Below, piece by piece: positions 58,172-64,000 of a stretch of DNA of 64,000 bases (position 1 is its first letter; each line of letters opens with the position of its first letter). The stretch spans positions 62,001 through 126,000 of the forward strand of contig NZ_BNCD01000017.1 of the NCBI RefSeq assembly GCF_014656295.1, read 5' to 3'. The stretch comes from Streptomyces sulfonofaciens (GTDB lineage: Bacteria > Actinomycetota > Actinomycetes > Streptomycetales > Streptomycetaceae). The notes under the pieces were generated by a model, which had not been told where the DNA came from, ran no database searches, and worked only from the letters and a program-made list of their open reading frames with translations. A program made the position numbers and the translations under genes.

Positions 58172-59122
58172 TCAGTGCCCGCGTGCGTTGAGGGCGGCGA
58201 GGTAGGCGTTGTACGCCTCTAGCTCCTTGTCGCCGTCCCGGTCGGCGGCCCGGTCCGTGCGGCGCGCCTGGCGCTGCTCCGAGCGGTACCACTGGAACAG
58301 CAGGGCCAGCAGCACCAGCACGGACGGCACCTCGCTGAACGCCCACGCGATACCGCCCGCCGCGGTCTGGTCGGAGAGCGCGTCGATGCCCAGCGAGGCG
58401 GACGGATGCCGGTAGACGCCGATCATCGGCGTCGACGCCATCATCAGCGCGATCCCGAAGAAGGCGTGGAAGGGCATCCCCGCGAACAGCTCCAGCATCC
58501 GCAGCACGTAGCCGGGCCGGTGCGGCCCGGGGTCGACGCCCATGATCGGCCAGAAGAAGACCAGGCCGACCAGCAGGAAGTGCACCATCATCACGATGTG
58601 CCCGCTCGCGGAACCCATCAGGGCGTCGAAGACCGGGGTGAAGTACAGCCCGTACAGACTCGCGATGAACAGCGGGATGGTGAAGGCGGGATGCGTCACG
58701 ACCCGCATGAACCGGCTGTGCAGCAGCTTCAGCAGCAGCTCGCGGGGGCCGGTGCGGCCCCGGCCGGCGACGGGCAGGGCGCGCAGCATCAGTGTGATGG
58801 GCGCGCCGAGCAGCAGCAGGATCGGCGAGAGCATGCTGATGACCATGTGCTGCACCATGTGCACACTGAACATGACCATGCCGTAGTCGTTCAGCCCGGT
58901 GCACATCACCAGCAGCACGGTCAGCACGCCGACGGTGAAGGCCGCGGTGCGCCCCACCGGCCAGCGGTCCCCGCGGCGCACCAGCCGCAGCACGCCCCAC
59001 CCGTACAGGGCGAGTGCCACCAGGCAGGCCACGAGGAAGAACGGGTCAGTGGACCAGGCGAGCCCGCGCCCCAGCGTGAACGGCGGAAGATCCATCGTCA
59101 TGCCGTGCCCGCTGTGATCCAT
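58172..59122 (-). CDS. ctaG: Cytochrome c oxidase assembly protein (CtaG/Caa3_CtaG family)
   Basis: 316 residues with about seven transmembrane helices. The N-terminus MDHSGHGMTMDLPPFTLGRG is His/Met-rich (copper-binding look). Helical segments include PFFLVACLVALALYGWGVLR, AAFTVGVLTVLLVMCTGLND, MVMFSVHMVQHMVISMLSPI (with conserved His residues), VMMVHFLLVGLVFFWPIMGV and GIAWAFSEVPSVLVLLALLF. The family delivers copper to the Cu_B site of cytochrome oxidase. ATG 59122 is preferred. The C-terminus is a charged cytoplasmic tail (DRDGDKELEAYNAYLAAL). Confidence 0.92.
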   Translation of the reverse strand: MDHSGHGMTMDLPPFTLGRGLAWSTDPFFLVACLVALALYGWGVLRLVRRGDRWPVGRTAAFTVGVLTVLLVMCTGLNDYGMVMFSVHMVQHMVISMLSPILLLLGAPITLMLRALPVAGRGRTGPRELLLKLLHSRFMRVVTHPAFTIPLFIASLYGLYFTPVFDALMGSASGHIVMMVHFLLVGLVFFWPIMGVDPGPHRPGYVLRMLELFAGMPFHAFFGIALMMASTPMIGVYRHPSASLGIDALSDQTAAGGIAWAFSEVPSVLVLLALLFQWYRSEQRQARRTDRAADRDGDKELEAYNAYLAALNARGH

Positions 59123-59286
59123 CGGCCGGCTCCTGTTTCTGGGAGGCACCTCCCGGGGACCATCGGGCACCGGGGAGTTTGTGTGCAGGTGTCCGCACCA
59201 GGGTAGAACCGCCCCCGACCGGGCCGGTGACCGGGGTGCGGCGCGCGCGGCCGGGCCCGGGCCGTCCCGCCGAACGGCCTAGCCGC

Positions 59287-60312
59287 TCACAGCACGCACT
59301 CGGCCTCGGCGTAGCGCTGGTCGGGCACGGTCTTCAGGTCCTCCACGGCATCCGCGAGCGGCACCATCCGGATGTCGGTGCCCTGCAGCGCGGTCAGGTG
59401 CCCGAACTCACCGCGGTGCACGGCCTCCACCGCGTGCCAGCCGAACCGGGTGGCGAGCACGCGGTCGTAGGCGGTGGGTGTGCCGCCGCGCTGCACATGG
59501 CCGAGGATCACCGGCCGCGCCTCCTTGCCGAGCCGCTCCTCCAGCTCCACCGAGAGCTGCCGTGCGATGCCCGCGAAGCGCTCGTGGCCGTACACGTCCC
59601 TGCCGCCCTCGTCGAACACCATGGAGCCCGCGCGCGGCTTCGCACCCTCGGCGGCCACCACGATCGCGAACTTCTTGCCCGCTTCGAAGCGGTCCCCAAT
59701 CCGTACCGTCAACTCGTCGATGTCGAAGGGCCGCTCGGGCACCACGATGGCGTGCGCGCCCGCCGCCATGCCCGAGTGCAGGGCGATCCAGCCGGTGTGG
59801 CGGCCCATGACCTCGACGATCAGCACCCGCTGGTGCGACTCCGCGGTGGTCTTCAGCCGGTCGAGGGCCTCCGTCGCGACCCCCACGGCGGTGTCGAAGC
59901 CGAAGGTGACGTCGGTGCCCGCGATGTCGTTGTCGATGGTCTTGGGCACGCCGACGATCGGCAGGCCCGCGTCGGAGAGCATCCGGGCGGCCTTGAGGGT
60001 GCCCTCACCCCCGATCGGGATGATCGCGTCGAGACCGAGGTCGGCGACGTGCCCCTTGGCGCGCTGTACGCCGCCCCGAAGGTGTGCGGGCTGCACCCGG
60101 GAGGAGCCGAGAATGGTTCCGCCGCGGGCGAGGATGCCGCCGACCGCGTCCAGGTCCAGCTTGCGGTAGTCGCACTCGAGCAGCCCCTTCCAGCCGTCCT
60201 GGAAGCCGATGACCTCGTCGCTGTGGTCCACGACGGCGCGGTGCACGATCGAGCGGATCACGGCGTTCAGGCCGGGGCAGTCGCCGCCGGAGGTGAGGAC
60301 ACCAATACGCAT
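59287..60312 (-). CDS. pfkA: 6-phosphofructokinase (actinobacterial ATP-type)
   Basis: 341 residues. Phosphorylates fructose-6-phosphate to fructose-1,6-bisphosphate in glycolysis. GVLTSGGDCPGLNAVIRSIV binds ATP, IPIGGEGTLKAARML carries Gly 104, PKTIDNDIAGTDVTFGFDTA carries Lys 124, and VEVMGRHTGWIALHSGMAAG with GHVQRGGTPTAYDRVLATRF follow. The Gly104/Lys124 combination is that of actinobacterial ATP-dependent enzymes closely related to PPi-PFKs (PPi enzymes have Asp at 104). ATG 60312 gives the standard MRIGVLTSGGD. Monocistronic. Confidence 0.95.
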   Translation of the reverse strand: MRIGVLTSGGDCPGLNAVIRSIVHRAVVDHSDEVIGFQDGWKGLLECDYRKLDLDAVGGILARGGTILGSSRVQPAHLRGGVQRAKGHVADLGLDAIIPIGGEGTLKAARMLSDAGLPIVGVPKTIDNDIAGTDVTFGFDTAVGVATEALDRLKTTAESHQRVLIVEVMGRHTGWIALHSGMAAGAHAIVVPERPFDIDELTVRIGDRFEAGKKFAIVVAAEGAKPRAGSMVFDEGGRDVYGHERFAGIARQLSVELEERLGKEARPVILGHVQRGGTPTAYDRVLATRFGWHAVEAVHRGEFGHLTALQGTDIRMVPLADAVEDLKTVPDQRYAEAECVL

Positions 60313-60457
60313 AGCCCGGAATACCTTTGCAACGTGGGCCGGTGGCCGGACCACGTCGTCCGGCTGGATCACGGCCAGCCTACCGGCGCGGGGCGGCCCC
60401 GCCGAACCAGGCGTCCGCCTGCTGGACGGGGCCGCGCTCAGGTGTTCGGGAGGGGGC

Positions 60458-61186
60458 TCAGGCGGGCTGTTGGGCGGCTGCGATGCGCTCCGCGCGGAGG
60501 GCCTCGTACCACCTGTCGTCGGCCGGCGGGAGGGCGTTGACGTCGAGTGCCAGCTTCAGCAGCAGGTCCGCGATCCCGGGGTTCCTCGCGAGCACCGGAC
60601 CGTGCATATACGTACCGAACACCGTGTCGTTATACGCGCCCTCGGTGCCGTCGCCCGTGCCGTTGCCGCGACCGAGGTGGACCCTGGCGAAGGGCCTGGC
60701 GGTCGGACCGAGGTGGGTGATGCCCTGGTGGTTCTCGAAGCCGGTGAGCTGCGGGAGGCGAAGCTGGGGGTCGATGTCGGCCAGCACGTCTCCGACGCAC
60801 CGCTCGCCGTCGCCGCGCGTGGAGACCACGTCGAGCAGGCCGAGGCCCGGCTCGCGCTCTCCGAGGTCGTTGATGAACTCGTGGCCGAGGATCTGGTAGC
60901 CGGCGCACACCGAGAAGACGATGGCGCCGTTGCCGACCGCCCGGGACAGGCCGCCGTCGCGGCGCAGCCGCTCGGCCGCGAGCCGCTGCGGACGGTCCTC
61001 GCCGCCGCCGATCAGGTAGATGTCACCGGAGGTGGGCACCGCCTGGTCGCTGCGCACGTCGATACGGCTCACCGACAGCCGCCGCTGCCGGGCCCGGCGC
61101 TCCACGACCAGCGCATTGCCCTGGTCACCGTAGGTGCTCAGCAGGTCCGGGTAGACCCACACCACACGCAAGCTGCTCTCGCTCAT
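60458..61186 (-). CDS. gatD: Lipid II isoglutaminyl synthase, glutamine amidotransferase subunit
   Basis: 242 residues. A class I (CobB/CobQ-like) glutaminase: nucleophile Cys 94 in AIVFSVCAGYQILGHEFIND and catalytic His 195 in VFGTYMHGPVLARNPGIADL. GDIYLIGGGEDRPQRLAAER precedes. With MurT it amidates the D-Glu of lipid II stem peptides to D-isoglutamine. It lies 62 bases after murT on the same strand, forming the murT-gatD unit. ATG 61186 (MSESSLRVVWVYPDLLSTYG) matches family N-termini. Confidence 0.95.
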   Translation of the reverse strand: MSESSLRVVWVYPDLLSTYGDQGNALVVERRARQRRLSVSRIDVRSDQAVPTSGDIYLIGGGEDRPQRLAAERLRRDGGLSRAVGNGAIVFSVCAGYQILGHEFINDLGEREPGLGLLDVVSTRGDGERCVGDVLADIDPQLRLPQLTGFENHQGITHLGPTARPFARVHLGRGNGTGDGTEGAYNDTVFGTYMHGPVLARNPGIADLLLKLALDVNALPPADDRWYEALRAERIAAAQQPA

Positions 61187-61248
61187 GCTGATAAGGCGTC
61201 CTTCTGGGGAAGTTCTCGGGGCCCGCCGGGTGGGCGCGGGCCGGCGGG

Positions 61249-62487
61249 TCAGTTGCCGACGCGGCGGCGCAGGTCCTGGAACGCGGTGTAGTTCGCGATG
61301 ACCTCGATCCGTCCCGGCGGCGCCGCCTGCACCGCCTCGTCCAGGTTCGCGCAGACCTGGAAGCTCTGGTCGGCGACCTCCAGACGCACGGCCAGGTCGA
61401 GCTTGCGGTCGCCGATCACGAAGATCGGGTGGCCGGTGAGCCGGGTGTAGTCGACGTCCCACAGCCACGAGGTGTCGGTGCCGTCCGCGCCGCGGGCGTT
61501 CACCGACAGGATGACCGGGGTCGGCGGCCGGTCGATCAGCGAGAAGGTCTCCAGCCAGCCGGCCGGGTTCTTCGCCAGCAGCAGCCGCAGGTCCCGCCCG
61601 AGGAACTGCACGACGTCGTACCGTCCGGCGACCGCCTGGACCTGGTACATACGCTCCAGGGCGACCTGCGGCGGCACCCCGAAGGCGGCGGCGACCGCAG
61701 CGGAGGTGGCGGCGTTGGCCTTGTTGGCGCGGCCGGGCAATTGGAGGTGGATCGGCCAGGCCGAGCCCTGCGGGTCGATCACGTGGTCGCCGGCGAGCAC
61801 CCAGCTCGGGGCGGGGCGGCGGAAACCGCACTCGCCGCAGAACCAGTCGTCGCCGGGGCGCTGCATCACACCGCCGCACGACGGGCAGGACCAGGCGTCG
61901 TCCTTCCACATCTGGCCCGCGGCCACCCAGACGACGTTGGGCGAGGAGGACGCGGCCCAGACGACCAGCGGGTCGTCGGCGTTCGCGATCACGATCGCCT
62001 TGGCGCCGGCCAGGCCCTCGCGCCAGTGCTCGGCGAGCATCCGGGTCTCCGCGGCCCGGTCGAGCTGGTCGCGGGAGAGGTTCAGCAGCGCGATGGCCTT
62101 GGGCTCCACATCGCGGGCCACCCCGGCCAGGTACTTCTCGTCGACCTCTATCACGCCGAACCGGGCGTCGGAGCCGCCGGCGAGGGCGGAGGTGATGCCG
62201 GCAGGCATGTTGGCGCCGAGGGCGTTCGACACGACGGGGCCCGCCGCGCGCAGTGCCTCCGCGATCAGTCGGGTGGTGGTCGTCTTGCCGTTGGTGGCGG
62301 AGACCAGGACCACGTCCAGGTGCTGGGCGAGCCGGCCCAGCAGTTCGGGGTCGAGCTTGAGCGCTACCCGGCCGCCGATCACGGAACCGCTGCCACGGCC
62401 CGCTGCACGGGATACCGCCGCGGCGGCCCTGCCCGCCGTCACGGCCAGCTTGGCCCGCGGCGTCAGCGGGTCCGAGTTGCCTGCCAT
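61249..62487 (-). CDS. murT: Lipid II isoglutaminyl synthase, Mur ligase-like subunit
   Basis: 412 residues. The Mur-ligase ATP site is VLVSATNGKTTTTRLIAEAL (about 67-86). The conserved ALLNLSRDQLDRAAE follows, and a MurT-specific zinc ribbon has four Cys (CPSCGG...FCGECGF). The C-terminal DUF1727 domain includes KANAATSAAVAAAFGVPPQV, LLLAKNPAGWLETFSLID and SWLWDVDYTRL. It activates lipid II D-Glu for amidation with ammonia from GatD. ATG 62487 follows GGAGGATCC. The first ~25 residues (LTPRAKLAVTAGRAAAAVSR) are the usual helical lead. Confidence 0.95.
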   Translation of the reverse strand: MAGNSDPLTPRAKLAVTAGRAAAAVSRAAGRGSGSVIGGRVALKLDPELLGRLAQHLDVVLVSATNGKTTTTRLIAEALRAAGPVVSNALGANMPAGITSALAGGSDARFGVIEVDEKYLAGVARDVEPKAIALLNLSRDQLDRAAETRMLAEHWREGLAGAKAIVIANADDPLVVWAASSSPNVVWVAAGQMWKDDAWSCPSCGGVMQRPGDDWFCGECGFRRPAPSWVLAGDHVIDPQGSAWPIHLQLPGRANKANAATSAAVAAAFGVPPQVALERMYQVQAVAGRYDVVQFLGRDLRLLLAKNPAGWLETFSLIDRPPTPVILSVNARGADGTDTSWLWDVDYTRLTGHPIFVIGDRKLDLAVRLEVADQSFQVCANLDEAVQAAPPGRIEVIANYTAFQDLRRRVGN

Positions 62488-62662
62488 TGTTGAGGATCCT
62501 CCTTGGATACGGCGCCGTGCCGGCCCCGGGCGAGTGGGTATGGCCATCGCGTGGCCCTCAGCCTATCGAGATCCGGTCACAGGCCAGAACAACGGCACCA
62601 TTACGGATCGGATTGACCGGGCACGGGAGGCCGCGCGCGAGTCGGACCGTACTCTTACGGCC

Positions 62663-63265
62663 ATGCGACACGGCTCGATCCCGGGCGCCGGAGGGCGCGT
62701 ACGACCGCTGTCCCTGTTCGGGGACCCGGTGCTGCACACGCCGTGTGCGCAGGTCACCGACTTCGGCCCGGCGCTGGCCCGGCTGGTCGAGGACATGTAC
62801 GCGACAATGTACGCGGCCCAGGGCGTGGGACTGGCCGCCAACCAGGTGGGACAGGGCCTGCGGGTCTTCGTGTACGACTGTCCGGACGACGAGGAGCGGC
62901 GCCATCTGGGGCACGTGGTGAACCCGCGGTTGGTGGCGGCGGACGGAGAGGTGCTGCGCGGTCCCGAGGGGTGCCTGTCGCTGCCCGGCTTCGAAGCGGG
63001 TACACCGCGGTTCGACCATGCGGTGGTGGAGGGCGTCACCGTCGTCGGCGAGCCGGTGCGGATACACGGCACCGGCTTCTTCGCGCGCTGCCTGCAGCAC
63101 GAGGTGGACCACCTCGGGGGGAGCGTGTACACGGAGCGGGTCACCGGATGGCGCCGGCGGCGTGCGCTGCGCGCGGCGGAGCGCTTCTCGCAGGGGCGAG
63201 CGCCCCGGGACCCGGCCGCCTCGTCCGCCCTTCGGGCCCCTGCCGGTACCTTTCCGGTGCCCTGA
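62663..63265 (+). CDS. def: Peptide deformylase
   Basis: 200 residues. Removes formyl from nascent N-formyl-Met. All three metalloprotease motifs are present: GVGLAANQVG (motif 1), PEGCLSLPG with Cys 104 (motif 2) and CLQHEVDHLGG with His 146, Glu 147 and His 150 (motif 3). ATG 62663 opens MRHGSIPGAGGRVRPLSLFG. The C-terminal ~25 residues are a disordered Arg/Ala/Pro tail. Divergent from murT. It is a stand-alone copy without fmt, so possibly one of several paralogues, the kind sometimes giving resistance to actinonin-like compounds. Confidence 0.94.
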   Translation: MRHGSIPGAGGRVRPLSLFGDPVLHTPCAQVTDFGPALARLVEDMYATMYAAQGVGLAANQVGQGLRVFVYDCPDDEERRHLGHVVNPRLVAADGEVLRGPEGCLSLPGFEAGTPRFDHAVVEGVTVVGEPVRIHGTGFFARCLQHEVDHLGGSVYTERVTGWRRRRALRAAERFSQGRAPRDPAASSALRAPAGTFPVP

Positions 63266-63421
63266 GGGTCCAGAGGCGCCGCCGGGCGGCCCTGACGGCC
63301 CGGTGTGCGACCCGCGGCCCGGTCCCCGAACGCCGGACGGGGCCGTCCGGCCGCCGCTGCGCCGTCCTTCCGGCCGATCGGCGGAGTGGACCCGGCGGGT
63401 ACCGGCGGGCGGCCCCGCCCG

Positions 63422-64000
63422 TCAGAAGCGGGGGCCGCCCGCCACGTCGCCCGCGGCGGCCAGCCGGCCCCACAGCAGGTCGGCCAGGCTGTGCACCAGG
63501 TCCGCGCGGGAGCACGGGCGCTCGGCGAGCCACCAGTCGCCCGCCGCGTGCATCATGCCGACGATGCCGTGGCCCCACACCCGCGCCAGCCGGTCGCCCG
63601 CAGGGCCGAGGTCGACGCGCTCCTCTATGACCTTCGCCAGTTCCTCACCGAGGCGGCGCAGCAGGGGGGCGGAGTGCCGGCCCACGTCGAAGCCGCCCTC
63701 GCTCTGGGACCCGGCCTCCGCGGGGTGCATCAGGAACCGGTACACCTGCGGGCGGGCCTCGATGGCCGCCAGATAGGTGTCGAGGGTGGCCTCGACCCGC
63801 TTGCGGCGCTCCGCGGGCGCGTCCAGCGCGGCGCGCAGCGCCTCCAGGAGGGCGTCGGTGTGGCGCTTGGCGAGGGCGGCGTACAGTCCCCCCTTGTCGC
63901 CGAAGTGGCGGTAGAGGATCGGTTTGGTGATGCCCGCCTCGGCGGCGATCGCGTTCATCGAGGCGCCGGGCCCGTCACGCAGCACCACCCGGTCGGCTGC
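63422..64000 (-). CDS. TetR/AcrR-family transcriptional regulator (5' end outside window)
   Basis: At least 192 residues, entering from the right edge. The helix-turn-helix is GASMNAIAAEAGITKPILYR followed by HFGDKGGLYAALAKRHTDAL. The ligand-binding domain includes ATLDTYLAAIEARPQVYRFL, MHPAEAGSQSEGGF, RLARVWGHGIVGMMHAAGDW and LVHSLADLLWGRLAAAG. The FLMHP and GMMHAAGDWW patterns are seen in a common streptomycete TetR subgroup (TetR_C-like). The true start lies beyond base 64000. Confidence 0.88.
   Translation of the reverse strand, partial: AADRVVLRDGPGASMNAIAAEAGITKPILYRHFGDKGGLYAALAKRHTDALLEALRAALDAPAERRKRVEATLDTYLAAIEARPQVYRFLMHPAEAGSQSEGGFDVGRHSAPLLRRLGEELAKVIEERVDLGPAGDRLARVWGHGIVGMMHAAGDWWLAERPCSRADLVHSLADLLWGRLAAAGDVAGGPRF

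Overview
The window is chromosomal DNA of a Streptomyces-like actinomycete. The base composition is very GC-rich (third codon positions are nearly all G or C) and many genes start with GTG or TTG. Several gene sets are typical of the genus: GatD/MurT, the XRE-DUF397-ATPase trio, an MmyB-type regulator relic, LmbU-family and HxlR regulators, DUF3040, a Fic-like/RHH toxin-antitoxin pair and short-overlap (ATGA/GTGA) operons. I saw no rRNA, tRNA, CRISPR array or intact mobile element.

Layout. 0-2 kb: the end of a TetR regulator gene diverges from zwf (glucose-6-phosphate dehydrogenase). 2.3-8.8 kb: a sensor kinase without an adjacent response regulator diverges from a four-gene MacAB-like export operon (lipoprotein, adaptor, ATPase, permease). 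8.9-14.1 kb: two separate Ogt-type DNA alkyltransferases, the second translationally coupled to an ECF-like sigma factor. Between them lie a patch of relics (MFS tail, IS5-type transposase fragment), a phosphotransferase and an amidase. 14-21 kb: a membrane-anchored ACT-GNAT protein, a SigJ-like sigma factor with strong terminator, a GntR/UTRA regulator with a clear operator-promoter, a nucleoside phosphorylase-like protein and a ROK regulator. 21-31 kb: pyrophosphatase, a broken MmyB-type regulator, an AraC/aldo-keto reductase divergent pair, purB-mug, an SGNH hydrolase and two CBS/CNNM membrane proteins. 31.3-32 kb: a toxin-antitoxin pair with a probable leaderless promoter. 32-36.6 kb: biotin synthesis, bioB-bioA-bioD diverging from bioF across a large perfect palindrome. 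36.9-41 kb: a polyamine-type ABC importer. 41-47.4 kb: XRE/DUF397/ATPase group, ClpP, a Phd-type antitoxin, an epimerase and an acyltransferase. 47.4-51.3 kb: a gene-poor region with three transcription regulators (LmbU-family, OmpR-type winged helix, HxlR), which looks like the regulatory remains of a specialised-metabolite locus. 51.6-64 kb: DUF3040, a beta-propeller-like membrane protein, a STAND/TPR protein, a CDP-glycerol transferase-like protein, CtaG, PfkA, GatD/MurT, peptide deformylase and a TetR regulator cut by the right edge.

Functional themes are central carbon metabolism (zwf, pfkA), cofactor and purine synthesis (bio, purB), envelope (MurT/GatD, acyltransferase, MacAB-like export), DNA repair (two Ogt, Mug) and a dense set of regulators. 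No complete previously undescribed defence or biosynthetic system is evident. The strongest unexplained signals are regulatory: the biotin palindrome, the leaderless autoregulated toxin-antitoxin promoter, the GntR operator overlapping a -35 box, the sigma/alkyltransferase module and a 25-bp inverted duplication inside a decayed regulator. Functions come from reading motifs by eye, with no database search.
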